A stretch of 64,000 nt of DNA from Halicephalobus mephisto (GCA_009193035.1 SWDT01000016.1:186001-250000); one strand, 5' to 3'; shown: positions 1-12,882, counted from the first letter of the stretch. Notes: generated from the letters alone by a model not told the origin. Program-made: numbers and translations.

Positions 1-96
1 CCTCATTACAATGAGTTCCATCATGTAAAGAAGCAGACTCGGGATGATGTACAGTAATGGAAGAAGTATGAAGCAGTTTTTCTCCTCAGAACTCAT
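1..96 (-). CDS. N-terminal exon of a serpentine receptor-like gene (partial, runs off the left edge)
   Basis: On the minus strand an ATG at 96-94 opens a frame that stays open to the window edge (32 residues). It starts with a short polar leader (MSSEEKNC) followed by an almost uninterrupted hydrophobic stretch containing an IPSLLLYMME-like motif. Nematode chemoreceptors of the Srg type often begin a first membrane helix in this way. The rest of the gene lies outside the window, so the family is not certain and it could equally be a fragment. Just upstream on the same strand (about 290-121) another open stretch with hydrophobic runs ends in a stop, which suggests decayed receptor sequence nearby. 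Confidence 0.4.
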   Translation of the reverse strand, partial: MSSEEKNCFILLPLLYIIPSLLLYMMELIVMR

Positions 97-619
97 GAAG
101 TAGGATTTTGATGATAAAGCGATTCAATTAATGGGACTAAAAATTCCATAAAAGTTAATCTGGTCTGGTATTTTATACATAAACGCTTTTGATACTGAAA
201 GAGAACCGCCCATGAATGCTATGAAAGTACTATAATTGAATCTAAAGATGAAGGAACTGATCCCAACGGAATAACAAGATTAGTTCCCTCAACTAACTTA
301 TTAAATCGTCTAAAGTACACCAGCACTTATTCAAACAAATGTTTGGTGAAACTCTTTTTACACAAAAAGAGAAGCAAATTTAGGCGACTTTTTATGCTGA
401 GCAAGTTACCACAATCTAGACTTTTCATTTTCAAATTACTTCCTCATATTATAAATTGTACTCGCAATTGTAATTTACCTATTTTCAGCACACAACAAAT
501 ATTTCATAAATTTACTGTTTGGTGGATTATCTATGTGACGGAGTAAATACAGTAACAATAACTACGAGGAAGTAGTAGCAAAGACTTAATGAAAGCTATT
601 AAAAGGAGATGTATTTTAA

Positions 620-900
620 TCGGAGCAATTATAAACTGTTGTTTCAGAAGATCGAGAGCTTTGAGAAACTGGAATTCGCATGTTATCAGAATTAAGGTGA
701 AAATTTGTAGCGTAGATAAAAATAATAAGTTGCTGCACACGCGATGGTCTATTTTTCACTTTGTCTAACCTCACATACCGTATGGATTTCGTATCATTCG
801 TTTACGAATACGTACACCATCAAGTTATCCATTAACTAATATAGTCCGCTCATTTTTACTTAATATTATGCCTATTAGGAACACTTCTTGTTGATAATTG
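620..900 (-). repeat. Left arm of a diverged inverted duplication
   Basis: The reverse complement of this stretch aligns with 1745-2010. Shared blocks include a 'tgttcctaatagg' block next to 'attaagtaa', 'aaaatagac', and 'atctacgctaca' followed by 'ttttcacctta'. The arms face each other across about 850 bp. They differ by many substitutions and small indels, so the event is old. Both arms have only short hydrophobic open frames and no intact gene. Confidence 0.6.
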
Positions 901-1744
901 AACAGAAAACGATATGAGGAACGTTCGAAGAGTGAGTTAGCATTATGTTGTATTTTCCGATCTGTAGTCCATTTACCTTGAAAAAGTTGCATTCACAATT
1001 GTGGAAAAAATATCTAAGAAATATTGAAAGGCATCTTTCAGTGAAATTTAATATAACAAATTGCGAAGATTAGAAACTAAAGAAAGTATATTATATCGAG
1101 CATCAAAAAATTTTATATAAAACAAAAATACCAGATTAAAATATTACAAAGTTAGGTACAAATACAAAGTAACTTATTAAAAGATTAAAATCATACACAA
1201 CAAACATTACATATTAGAAACAATGCCTGTACGATAGGTTCACATGATCCATATGTGATATCTAATACATGCAACTTTTTTGTTTTAAAATGATATGTGC
1301 AAACTACTGAGCGAAAAATACCATTAAAAAATAAAGTTCAAAGGACCCAATTTTTCAACTTGATTTCGTTTTAGGACCCATGGGAACCGACCTCAAAAAT
1401 CAGTTTATGACTATGAAATAATTGCTTTGACATTCAGTAAACTCTCTGTTTTTTCTATATTTTTCTGCGTAATCTATTGGTTTTTTAATTCCAAACTTTT
1501 GGTTCATACAAAAAGTTTGATGCTTGATGATGATGCATTTTTCACTTTTTTTAGCTTCTAATCCTCAGTATCTCTGAGGCTGAGCTTTTATCCGAAACTT
1601 ACCCGAAGATTCTGTTTAGCTCTTTCTATACAATTATAAATATAAGTTTTCAAGGCCATATAGGTGCATGTCAACAAATGCAACGTGACGCTAACTTACT
1701 CTCTGAACTTTCCACACATCATTTCCTGTTTAATTGCCAATGAG

Positions 1745-2010
1745 TAATGTTCCTAATAGGTATGGTATTAAGTAATAATAACTATATTTTATTAGCACAG
1801 TACAAAAAATAGCATGTGTATTTATAAAAGAATAATATAAAATCTACATAATTCATATCGATGAAGAAATCGAAAAATAGACTACCATATGCACAGTACC
1901 TTATTATTTCTATCTACGCTACAAGTTTTCACCTTAATCCTAACAACATGGGAATTTCAGTACTTCAGGGTCCTATAGCTTCTGAGAAAACCATCTTTAT
2001 GAGTCTCGGT
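1745..2010 (+). repeat. Right arm of a diverged inverted duplication
   Basis: This is the partner of 620-900 in opposite orientation. The longest easily seen match is around 1915-1945 (the 'ctacgctacaa' and 'ttttcaccttaat' blocks). The arm may be non-coding or the remains of a membrane-protein gene; no intact frame is present. Confidence 0.6.
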
Positions 2011-5000
2011 TACTAATCTATAATACATCATCACTTGAACACTCGTTTGATAGTGTTGGACAGTAGGGCTAGATAGACACGTAAGTTGCGTAGTATACGA
2101 GGATTTTTCAACTTATTACAGTATTTACAAGGAGTGCTGGTTTTTAAAGATAATGATCAATTTAAAGAATTTCCTACGTTTTGGAACTGATGTTTTCTAT
2201 AATTAAAATATTATATTAGTTAATTACGAGTTTCCGTAATAGTTGTTTATATTGTTTTATTAGCATAACAACAACGAGAAAATAATACAATCTGACGCTT
2301 GTTTATAATTGTACCTAAGGGAAAATTTTAATAAGATAGGGTCAACGTAAGAAGTTTCTGTTGTTTTTCTGATTGTTCGAAATTTAGAGAATCAAAACAG
2401 TTTCCTTTGACGTCTTTTTGTCTTTCGGGAATTTAAGAAAAATCCAACAATATGTTTCCCTTTTGATGCACGTTTGAATTTACTCATATAGTGACAGATA
2501 ACAAGTACTCATATACTGTAACTTTATAGACAAGGGTAAAATTAGTTGCAAAGACAAAGCTTATTTTTTATAATCTTTCCAGGACAATTTAAAAGACCCT
2601 TGAAGAAATAAGAGAATTTGCATGTTTATCAATGCCTTTTTCAATCCTAGAAATTGCCATGATCAGTTCTTTCCTGACGTTTCTGTTGCCGAAAAATGAA
2701 ACAATACAGGTTTGCATGCAAAAGTTTCTCTAGCTTTCTTATCTCGAGGTTTGCTCAGGTGATTTTTATATATGAATTTAATACACTCAAAAGCTGCATT
2801 TCCTATATCTTGCTTGTCAGTAGATAATTTACTAAATAATGAAAAATTTTAATTATTCTGCAGACAAGCATTGGAAGCAGTTTTAATTGCCTCTTTTGAC
2901 GGGATACGATTTTGATATCCTTTCCTATTTTAATTTACAGAAAAATCTTAATAGCCATACCGATAGACGAGATATAGTCACGGCGCAAGTCGTGTAAGTG
3001 GCAATAATTAGTAATAAAGATGAGTAAACTTCAAAATATTCCTTTAGGAACGATTTTAAAGTCTTGTTTGTGAAAAGTTGGGAATCTCGAGGAATAACTT
3101 ATTAAAAGAAGGAACTAGATCTGTAAAAAGTCATTTAATGGATTTATGAGGTCGCAATAGAGAATTCTATGTATTCTGGTTGCGAAAACCAATATCCAAT
3201 TCTAACATTGGATCTGGAATATACAAACTTGATAATTCAGCTTTAAATACTTTTTTCAAATATAAAATTAGTCATAATTTTTATACCAAAAATTATAAGA
3301 TTACGTAAAATGGCTATTAATACAATTCTATGGAGACATTTGTTTGCAATTATTTTCGAAAATTTTATTTTAAAAAGGTGATTTTAATAGCCATGGGAAA
3401 AGAGAGGTTTCGACTAGACATTCTCAAAGGTAATACTGTAGAATACTTGGTACGGTCAGAAGATAGCTATAAACAGGAAACCGAGACTCGAGATGCTCAA
3501 CAATCTACATTAAATCCAAAGGACTGACTTTTAAAATAGCTCAAGCAGGAAATTTGAAAGAGAGCCAACTTTTTTATCTTAATTGTCCTAAGGAAAGAAA
3601 TTAAACGTCATTAATATAATCGACAGCTACAATCTTTAAGCAGATAGAGGTAGTTTTTTATCAAGCACAGCTTCCTTTACTACATTGATGGAAAATTTTC
3701 TAAAACAATAAACAAAAATTTGTCTAAATACGAAATTTTCTTCATAATTGGTTTTTTTAATTTGAAAACAGCATGAAACTACATTTAACATATTTCAAGT
3801 ATAATAATACTATTGTTCTATCTTGTATTCAATTTTCTTTCTAATAATAATAAAAGAACAACTTTTAACGCGTTATAAATCTTTAATAATGTTGAGAATG
3901 AAACAGTGCTTTTAGTCACTGATTATAAATGAGTAATGATCTATTATTGAATCATCGCAGGGTAACGTTGCATCCACAGGGAAATGATCTCACAAAAACA
4001 TGCTGTAATAATATCGCCATTTATTGTCAACTGGAATTACACATATCATAGACACTTAAGGATAAAAATAAATTTTCTCAGCTATAGTTACTGTAGAAGT
4101 AGAAAGGTGAATTTGCCTTCGTCATATGGGAATACTCTTGTTTATTTTACCAAGAATCTGACCTTTTTCTAAATGTTATCTCAGTGACCAATAGGAAGGT
4201 CTTCCATAAACGGGAACTTATCAGAAGAAATCAAATGCTAACAATGAAATTTATGTTTGTTATTATGAATTAGATTTTGACGACAAATGAGCTCATGGGA
4301 TGGTTCTGTGGAATGACTAGAAATATCATTTGTAAAATTTATACTGTACTCCAAACTTAAATTAGGGTAATTAACTTTCAAGCAAAATCGAGTAACTTGT
4401 GTCTCGCAATTAATAAATTAAGAATAATCTTATATCATAAGCGGAAATGATCCATTTCCTCTCATGATAATCTTATTGTTGGTATTCCTCTTGAGAAGGA
4501 ACTAACAAATGTAAACATTAATTACAAAATTCAATGTAATGCTGCTCAAGATATCTTTACCAAGGATGAGAAGAGTCCTCATGCGGGATAGCTATAATAT
4601 GATCTGTTTCTCTCTAAATAAATTCAGCATCTATTTAAAAACTATCTATGAGAGAGAATTTTAACTATGAAGAACTCAGATTTTGTTAATAAACAATTAA
4701 ATAAAAACGAATGTAAAAATCCCTTAAGTTCCCAATTATTCGCAATTAAACTTCGAAATTTAATAGTCAAATTAACTTTGAATTATTTATTCCAAAAATT
4801 AATGTCTTGTTTCTAAACTGCTACATAAACATGTTGAAACACATTTGCAAATTCATCATTGTTTTCGCTACCCCATTAATACATACAAGAACAATGGCAA
4901 AATAATGAAGAATTCAGGTTCTACCAAATCTGAAAAACTAGAACAAAAATAGTAGATTTTGTCATTCAGTAGGTGAGGAGATAGAAAAACTCAAAAATTA

Positions 5001-6869
5001 TGTTATTAACTGTATAATAGGTAAAGGTTGTAAGAAATTATCCGACGAATTTGTCCCTGTGTTGATGAAACGTCATCAGAACTAATTACAGAATGTACAA
5101 AGTAAAACAAAATAATGTGGATTAAAAGACAGAATTTCAAACGAGGTATTGTTTATACTGTAAATAAGAATTTCTTCTACTTTGATAAAATTACAGATGA
5201 CTTGGAATAATTTAAAGAGTGCTATAGTAAAGAGTTCTCCCATGCTCGAAGTTTTCTTCCATTGACATGAAGATTCTAAGTTCATACTGTATTAGCTATA
5301 CTCTATTCTATAAACAACTAAAGTAGAAGGATAAAGAATTCACTCAAAATCGTGGATTGAATTTTTTGAAGTGTTGGTTAAGTAGATAAACATCAACTTC
5401 CATGAAAGCTGCCAAACGGGATTAAAAATCATTCCCAGTTTCTACTTTTAAACTGGACTTAAAAATTAAAATCATTGAATTGTCGCTCTCTTAACCTTTT
5501 GGGATTTAGCACGCAAACTTTCAAACATCCATGATAGCAGAACAATAGGTGTTTTGATCTTTGTTTATACAAAGTACAGTCGGGGAATGTCGTTTTAAAT
5601 TTTATAAAGGGCTACAAGGAAAATAATATCGTAGTAAACAAAGCTAACGTCCTGCACAGAAGTCATTAAAAGTCAATCTCATTCACTTTCAAGTGTAAAT
5701 GAAGTTTATCACAAAGAAGCAATTTAAAAAAACAGTGAAATTTACTTTCATCACAAAAGTCCCTGAAGATTATTACGAACTCTTTCGGTCTCATGAGAGC
5801 AGAATTTAGTTCAAAAGAACAATCAAGAATGTTGAATTAGGAAATCGGCGTTCGTTGCGATATGTAATGTTTCTTTTCGCTGTGTTGTCATTGTGATACA
5901 TGTTTATTAAAAGATAAGTTCGTTATGAAGAGATTTTAGGGATCAAGCAAAAAACTGTGGATCACATTGGAGCCCATAACAGATATTTTAGGCATGATAA
6001 GAGAATTGGAAACGTGAAATCTTATTAATTCCCGCATATTAACAATAAAAGTTGTAATATTGAGAATTTTAACACAAAAACTTTGAAATTCGTGGACCAA
6101 TCTCTCTTGACATGAAAAGTACAGTGAAAAGCGGGAAATATTATTTTTAAAAAAGATAAAAGTTAACTCAATTCCTCCTTTGTACTATTAGTGTTATTAT
6201 TCGTATCTGCAATAATAATGCAAAATCTCCGGAGATTGATGTAACTGAACTTTCGAGTTTACCATTTTTATGAATTTTGTATAATAAATGTCATCTTGTT
6301 GGGAAATGCTATAATCTTATTCCTTTGGGATAAAATATACGCTTGAGATGTATGATCAGAAACACAAATTACTTCTTTTAGGTCATTTCTCACAATATGA
6401 TAACAATGGTTATTAACAATTTGCTAATAGCAAAGGCTAAGTGGGTATACAAATGATATCCGAATACCAACTCGTTTGGCGCTTTGCTCTTAAATTTCTT
6501 CATCGCACTGATTTTAGGGATTTTCTGATTCAGAAATTTCTAAGAAATAAATTTTACACAAAATACACCTATCAATCTCATAAATAAAATTAACAATTTT
6601 TTAATTTGAAAAAATTTAGATTTAATGAGATTTGCAAAATCTGCGGGTGATATCGGTGAATCTAGGGCATACAGGAGAATAACTATTGCTATTTCTCAAC
6701 TCTTCAAAACTTAGAAACTCAAAAACAATGTTTTTTCTTCTGGAAATTTGCAAACAAATGTACGGTTTTGTCTGCTGTTTGATGCATGGTTGATTTTATT
6801 CATATAATAAAAATTAGAAAAGCAAAATCCATCGTACACTCTTATATGGCTAACATAAGCATAATGAAG
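2011..6869. other. Gene-poor AT-rich stretch
   Basis: I see no supportable gene in this 4.9 kb. The longest ATG frame is a 65-codon one at 3330-3527; it has no signal peptide, no recognisable motif and no partner exon. The composition is uniformly AT-rich with frequent stops in all frames. It may hold distal regulatory sequence for the minus-strand gene that ends at 6870. Confidence 0.5.
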
Positions 6870-8617
6870 TTATTTTTTACCGAAGAGATTCCATTGCTTC
6901 GCAAAACTTCTTGCTTTATCTTTCCAACTTTTCGTTTCTTCTGTTTCCTGGAGCGAAGAATTGTTTTCAGCTTCCATGGCCTTCGGTGTCTCCTCTGTAC
7001 CATTCAAAGTTTCTAAATTGTTGTTCTTTTTTAAATATCGGGATTGGAAAACAAACCTTTTGACTCTTTTACAGGAGCATATATGTGATCTAATAGGAGA
7101 TTTCTGAAAGATGCAGCTCCTTGTTTAGAAATTTCCGAAGCTTCTGGATTGTTTTTAGTAATTGATTCAAAAAGACAAGCTCCAATATACTCAGTGTCAT
7201 TTTTGTTCTTAAAGATTTTGCGGGAATCAGCTTGAGAAATATAAAAGTAATTCTGGCTCAAAGTAAGTGTAATGATGTATGGTTTCTCAGATCTAAATAA
7301 ATGGATAATTTTAACATTTAAAATTTACTTACTCGATTTTTGCACTGGCAAATGTGAGTTCTTTATCATCACTGTGAAGAACGACTTGAATAACATTCAA
7401 ATCAGGAATATACTTCTTGAAAACCCTATAGAGCACATGAACAAGTATATTCATGGTCATTGGAGAAAGAGCATGTCCGTGTTTAATCATGGTTTCTAGA
7501 AGTTTCTCATTTGGTGTCTCTTCGTACTTTTTTCGAACAACTTCTTGAAGGTCATGAACGATAAATGGCATAGATTGATGGGCGATCACTTGTTTCTTTT
7601 TTTCCTCAAAAGAATACTTTTCGTCCGCATTCTCTTCTAAATATTTAGACAATCCTTCTGGTTCTTCGGATTTGAAATTTGCGATTTCAATATACTTGAG
7701 AAATGTCTTCAACAGTGGTTTGGTCACTTGAGTAGTAATCTCCTGTTCATAGGCTTCTTTGACATTCGAGAATAAGAGAGATGTGAAACTGTTGATAGCA
7801 TTAATGTAACTTTCAGAAGACATTTTGCAATTTTTGATTACATCAGATTTAATTTTATCAGAGCCGTTGTCATCAGAACTTTTTCCTTGACTTTCATAAT
7901 CAGAATCGCTGTCAATATTGATTTCCGAACCTGGTTCAATAAACTCCTTTGGAATCTCTTGGGGAATTGGGTCTTCACCAGATTCTGTTGTCTCCTGAAG
8001 AATAACGATAGCATCTTCAATGATTTTGTCCAACAATGAACTCAGAAGCTTCCTATCTACTTCAGAAATTGAAATCACTAATTTGGTATTCAAGTGATTA
8101 CAAGCAACAAGTGCATCGTTAATGTTAAAGCCCTGAGGGGTTTTGTAGCTGTCAAGAACAGTAAAGTATTTTTCGCAGATTTTTGGCTTGATTCTGGTTA
8201 GGATATCACGGATGGTTTCATGAAGAAGTCTCCAATTATGAGGCTGATCCAGAAACTGATGAGCTAATCTGCTAAACTTTCTAGGGCCGATGTTGGAGGA
8301 TTTTAGTTCTTTCAAGAAAAGAGTTGTGGAATCTTCCAGATTGGCAGCAAATTTGTCTGGATTATCGAACAAAGTAGTTAATTTTGAAGCAATTGATGAG
8401 GTTACCATCTAAAAATAATAAACACCGTGATTAAACTAATTTCAACAAATATTCAACTCACATCAGCAATTTTATGCTCATCTTTATGTTTATTGTTGAG
8501 CTTAATATTCTTTGAATGGAATTCCAGGAGCTGAGTGTACTTTTCACTTGGCTCTTTGTAGTATAAGTGAAGGTGGTATGATAGGATGTCGATGATGTGA
8601 CATCCTGGGAGCTCCAT
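6870..8617 (-). CDS. Orphan four-exon gene, about 524 aa, mostly helical charged protein
   Basis: Exons in reading order are 8617-8462, 8408-7333, about 7256-7057 and 7012-6870 (stop TAA). The start is the first ATG after an in-frame stop. Intron 1 is 53 bp (gtgagt donor, phase 0) and intron 3 is 44 bp (gtttgt donor, tttag acceptor, phase 1). The exon 2 to exon 3 join is not fully settled. The gtaagt donor after 7333 leaves phase 2; the best-looking acceptor (tttag at 7294) breaks the frame, while weaker GAG acceptors just before 7256 or 7286 keep it, giving about 524 or 534 aa. The protein has no signal peptide or membrane helix. It has an acidic Asp/Ser-rich linker near residues 215-250 and a charged C-terminal tail ending in a short aromatic/basic stretch. 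I do not recognise the family. Coding bias across exons 2-4 is clear. Confidence 0.75.
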
Positions 8618-9503
8618 AATTAGGCGGAAAACTGTTGATTCCTACCATTAGCAATTCAAGCCTGTTTATCTTAACATAAGCATAGAACAAAAGAGGAAGG
8701 ATCCTTATTTAATCGAAGTCAAATTTGGACCAGTCTGATGCTGGATTTTCTCAAAGACTGACTCTAACACTTTAGTCTCACCTCCCAGGCGTCGGCTGAC
8801 TGAGTGGAGCTTTGGGCATTCTGTCTAGGCCGTTTACGGTTTAACTCCGATATTTATGCCTACATTACCCTATCCTCTTTAACTCTTGTAGCACGAATTA
8901 GATTCAAAGTGGAATAATATTGAGCTTTCATAAATGGGTAATTCGGAGCTATCGTGATGGTCTTTTACTCAAAATAATTCGATCAACAATAAGGAATAAA
9001 TCAAATAATCGCAATTTTAGGATAGAAAACTAGCAGATTCAAAAAGAGGGAAAAAGTTGACATAAAATTATCTGTCTTGAGATAGTTTCAACTAAGATTT
9101 TAGATGGCTCGGACAAGGAAAATATAGAGCGTAGAACCATAAAATTTGAACACGGAATAATTAGGATTGTTTTAACTGGATTTAAACACCTCAGATTAGC
9201 AGTATCTAGCAATATGTTTATAGGGTAACTATAACTTAAAAATGCGTCTTTACGCGGATAATCATGAGGCATGAAAACTATGATGGTATTCATGAATTTA
9301 TCTAAGAATTCAAGAATTTTCGAGTTATTTATTAATCTCCTTCAGTTTCTGTAGAAGCAATTTTCTACAGTAATTTTACAATCGTTAATTATATTATTGT
9401 TGCAAGACACTTGAAGGAAGTATTAACGTGAAAATAACAACTTGAATTTCTTCGATTATTTTGTTGAAATACACAACAGTTGCTTCTGAGGCTAACTCCT
9501 ACC
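8618..9503. other. Intergenic region between divergent genes, with a GC-richer patch
   Basis: This separates the minus-strand orphan gene from the plus-strand K2P gene, so it should contain both promoters. A patch at about 8760-8860 is clearly richer in G and C than its surroundings and contains no convincing open frame. An 84-codon minus frame at 9039-9293 has no supporting motif or splice partner. No TATA box was identified. Confidence 0.4.
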
Positions 9504-9521
9504 ATGAAAGTCCCTGCTGAG
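9504..9521 (+). CDS. Candidate alternative first exon of the K2P channel gene (MKVPAE)
   Basis: An ATG followed by five codons ends in GAG directly before a GT (gtggtt) donor, in phase 0. The peptide MKVPAE closely matches the end of the proximal first exon at 10627-10656 (..MRIPSE, also ending in GAG before GT, phase 0). Both would splice to the same acceptor at 10700. The likely reading is an upstream alternative start for the channel, with a 1179 bp intron that contains the tRNA-Gly gene. The exon is very short and could be chance; the parallel sequence and phase are the only evidence. Confidence 0.45.
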
Positions 9522-10180
9522 GTGGTTTCTGTCATTTTGGAATCAAACTTTTGTAGCATTGTTGTTTATATGTAATGTAGATATTGTTGGATAGTGTGTT
9601 GTGTCTACCTGGCCACTGGAAGAAGTCCGTATTACATCACTATCCTTTGACCTGCGCTGATTTCGAAATTTTCTCTTTTTTAAATCGATCTTTTCGGTTA
9701 TCTGACTGGCATGCTGGGCTAATCCAGTTACCAAAAATATTTCTTGAAAAACGAAAAAAATGAGATCAGTTGTACGAGATTGAGGGAACAATTATCGTAC
9801 AATTTTGAATACATCATTAAATAGAAAATTAAGGAAGTATTTTTTACATAAAAACAAAAATCGGTGCAATTTGGACCGAGTAAACGAGAGAGACAATCTA
9901 AAAATAAAGGATTTGAGATGTGAGCACTCACCGAATGTTGAAATTTCCCAATTAACTTTGTCTCAGCACGAAAAAATATTTCACAACATACTCACACTAA
10001 AATCAACAGATCTAAAAGCGATCGTTCTCAGTTTTTTAAAGATGAAATGCCCTTTTCTCTATGTAGTTTATTCGTATGTGAAAGAGAAAAGATGCACAAC
10101 TTCTAGGTACAGTTCTGCGATTCTTTGACCTAGATTTGAGAAATCTCGACAAATTCTGTTTCTCTCATCACACCGTCGCA

Positions 10181-10252
10181 GCGTCTGTGGTGTAATGGTC
10201 AGCATGGATGCCTTCCAAGCATTCGACGGGGGTTCGATTCCCCCCAGACGCA
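10181..10252 (+). tRNA. tRNA-Gly (anticodon TCC)
   Basis: A full cloverleaf can be drawn. The acceptor stem GCGTCTG pairs with CAGACGC, with discriminator A at 10252. There is a D arm around GTGTAATGGTCAGCAT. The anticodon stem GATGC/GCATT carries loop CTTCCAA, giving anticodon TCC. The T arm is GGGGG-TTCGATT-CCCCC. The internal box B (GGTTCGATTCC) is intact and an oligo-T tract follows. It reads glycine GGA codons. It lies between the two candidate first exons of the K2P gene on the same strand. Confidence 0.95.
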
Positions 10253-10254
10253 AA

Positions 10255-10261
10255 CTTTTTT
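10255..10261 (+). terminator. Pol III oligo-T terminator of tRNA-Gly
   Basis: A run of T residues begins three bases after the tRNA 3' end, the standard RNA polymerase III termination signal. Confidence 0.7.
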
Positions 10262-10626
10262 CTGGCATTTGACTTTTTTAACAACGGAGTGGAACTTGAA
10301 ATATTTGAGCATAATGAAATCTTTCACCGGAAACACTTTTCTCGCGCAGTTTTGACTCGGATCTATTTCAATATAATGGTTTACTATTTTTAATAAACAT
10401 AGGAAGTATTTTTCTCAATTAAGGTAATTTTTCTTAAAGCAAGAAATTACGCGAGATTGTTTTCCGCGGGATAATTAAAACAAGGTGCATTTGGCTACTT
10501 GAATCAGCAGACGCTCAATTTTTTGACCAATGTTCCTTGACAACCCCGTCATTGCCGCTGGGCCAGGCAAATCAAGTCAACTGATCTCATTGAAAGAGCT
10601 TTTCGTTTTATTGATTTTTGTCGAAA

Positions 10627-12875
10627 ATGAGGCGAGATATGAGGATTCCTTCTGAGGTAATTGAACTCATTTAATTGCTAAATAACCGTAATTACTGCAG
10701 GTCGAAGAGGAAGACGAAAACGTTTTCTACGATGAAGACGAGACTCTTTCTCCAGGCGTCCCAGAAGTCAACGGGACTCCTCCACCGATTCTCCGACCTA
10801 TCAATGAAGAACCCGAAGATCAGCAAGAAGATCGGAAAGAGAAGTTCATGTACTACGCCAAGATGATTCTTCCTCACGTCGGATTGGTAGTGTTATTAAT
10901 TCTGTATTTATTTGTTGGAGCTACTTACTTTTATTACGTCGAGTCGGCTTTCGAACTGGAATCCAAGGACAGAGAGCTTCGGACGATTTTCCACCTGAGA
11001 GACAACTTCCACGACAACATCTGGAATTTGACCCACTCCACCGACACAGTAATATCCAGAGAAAGCTTCAACGGAATTGGGCAAGAGTATTTCGAAAAAC
11101 TAGTTGAAGCAATTTTTGTCTCTTACCGTAATCAGTTCATAACAGAGAGACACTTGTTGAACAGGACAAACGGAGATGAATTACTGTGGACTTATCCCAA
11201 CAGTGTATTCTTCGCTACTGCTGTTGTTTCCACCATTGGTTACGGTAACTTAGTTCCCGTCACGACCCAAGGAAGAATAGGGTGCATTCTGTTTGCGTTG
11301 TTGGGGATCCCATTGTTGCTTGTCACCATCGCGGATATTGGAAAGTTCCTTTCTGAATTTTTGAGTTTTCTCTACAGGACATATAGGGTTTTCAAGAGAA
11401 AAGTGAGTTTTGGGAGCAGCTCCGAATCATTTACCGTAATTTCAGACATTTCTTGTTAGTCAGAAAACCCGTAGATTCTCCACGAGATATCGAGACAACT
11501 CGGGCAGTCAAAGCGACGACTGCTCTTCTCCTACTAAAGCAGGCAGTGTAAATCTCGATGATATTGACGATGACAGCAATAATGGAGCCGATATTGACGA
11601 ACTCCACATTCCTGTCATCATGGTCTTGCTGGTTTTGCTGGCCTACACAGCTATTGGAGGATTCTTATTCAAGGCCTGGGAAGGATGGTCTTATTTTGAA
11701 GCTTTTTACTTTTGGTAAGTATTGGATGGATTGCTCCGAGGAAAAATCACGCTGTCTTTAAAATTACAAATAGAAATTTCTATAATATTACTTTAATGAT
11801 TTTCCAGAACTTTTTTAAATTCTCAACATCAGATCTCGGTTTTGAGTTTCTATTGAGTTCTAGAAAGCTTTAATATGTTAGAAATTTCATCCATGTTTTT
11901 CAGTTTCACAACCATGGCAACAGTCGGATTCGGCGACTTGGTTCCTACAGAATCCATGTACACTTTTCTGACGATGGTCTACATCATCTTCGGTCTTTCA
12001 TTGGCAACCATGTGTATCGATCTCGCTGGTACAGAGTACCTTCAGAAAATTCACTACTTGGGGAAAAAAATGGACGACGCCAAAGGAGCTGTTTTAAGTG
12101 GATTAGAAGTTGGAGAACACTTATTCAAGCACAATGGAGTTGGGCTGATCAAAACTGCTGGAGGGAAGTTTCTGCATATTCGATTGTCAAATAAGCAACT
12201 GGAGGAACTGATGTTGAATCCGGAAAAGCACAGGGATATTCTGAGAGAACCTCTAAGTGCTGCTGTTCAGAGATTGGCGGATCAACACAACATCAAAGTA
12301 GGTTTCAGTTAATGTTACAGATTCATAACCTGAGGGCATGGGAAATTTAACAATAGCTTTAGTTTGGTCATTAGAAAAAGTGAGAATAGTGCGGTCAGAG
12401 AGGATTTTTTTTGTCTGGGTGTCTTGGAGAGATACTATATCCCTCATCGTACGAGTTACTCGAATTTGCTTAAACGGGAAAGCTGAGCATTCAAATAAAC
12501 CAGTGGAAATCCGCAACTTTGGTAACTTACCCAAATTGAAGGTATTTATTTTAATCCGCCCTTGGGTTCTTATGTGGCGAAGTAACTTTAAATTTTGGAA
12601 TGCTCTGTGTATTTCAGAGTTTGTTTTCAGTTTGAATGATTTTAAATATCTTTCATGACGAGTTGTCTAAGTTTTGTTGATTTGTTTTTTTCCAGATTCT
12701 TCCCGATGATATTGCCGAGAGCGAAGGCTATATTCTCAAAAACCGAGACGTTAATAGACCCCACAAGAAACGATTCGGTGTCATCAATCAATACAATATC
12801 CAACGAATTCTGATTCCCAGCAAAAACCAAACATCACCTTTATTACCTTTTGTTTTGAAAGAGTCGAATATTTAA
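10627..12875 (+). CDS. Two-pore-domain potassium channel (TWK/K2P family), 524 aa
   Basis: Exons: 10627-10656, 10701-11402, 11446-11714, 11904-12297, 12696-12875; all donors are GT and acceptors are T-rich/CAG, with phases 0,0,2,0. The product should form a dimeric background potassium channel in the plasma membrane. Seen in the sequence: an acidic cytosolic N-terminus; a first helix near residues 66-88; an extracellular cap region with N-glycosylation sites NLT and NRT; the first selectivity filter TIGYG at 188-192; a helix after it; an acidic, Ser-rich cytosolic linker; a third helix; the second filter TVGFG at 340-344; a fourth helix; and a cytosolic tail with basic residues. Length and 2x(TM-P-TM) order fit the family. 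An alternative first exon may lie at 9504-9521. AATAAA at 12877 overlaps the end of the gene. Which of the many nematode twk genes it matches cannot be told by eye. Confidence 0.95.
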
Positions 12876-12876
12876 T

Positions 12877-12882
12877 AATAAA
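12877..12882 (+). terminator. Poly(A) signal of the K2P gene
   Basis: AATAAA occurs two bases after the stop codon, followed by AT-rich sequence, giving a very short 3' UTR of the kind common in nematodes. Confidence 0.6.

Noticed and set aside
9543..9791. 82-codon minus frame between the two K2P first exons
   Set aside because: No motif, AT-rich context, and a partly overlapping minus frame at 9728-9931 is equally open; looks like chance.
12338..12658. 106-codon plus frame in K2P intron 4
   Set aside because: The flanking exons join in phase 0 across it and the peptide has no channel similarity.
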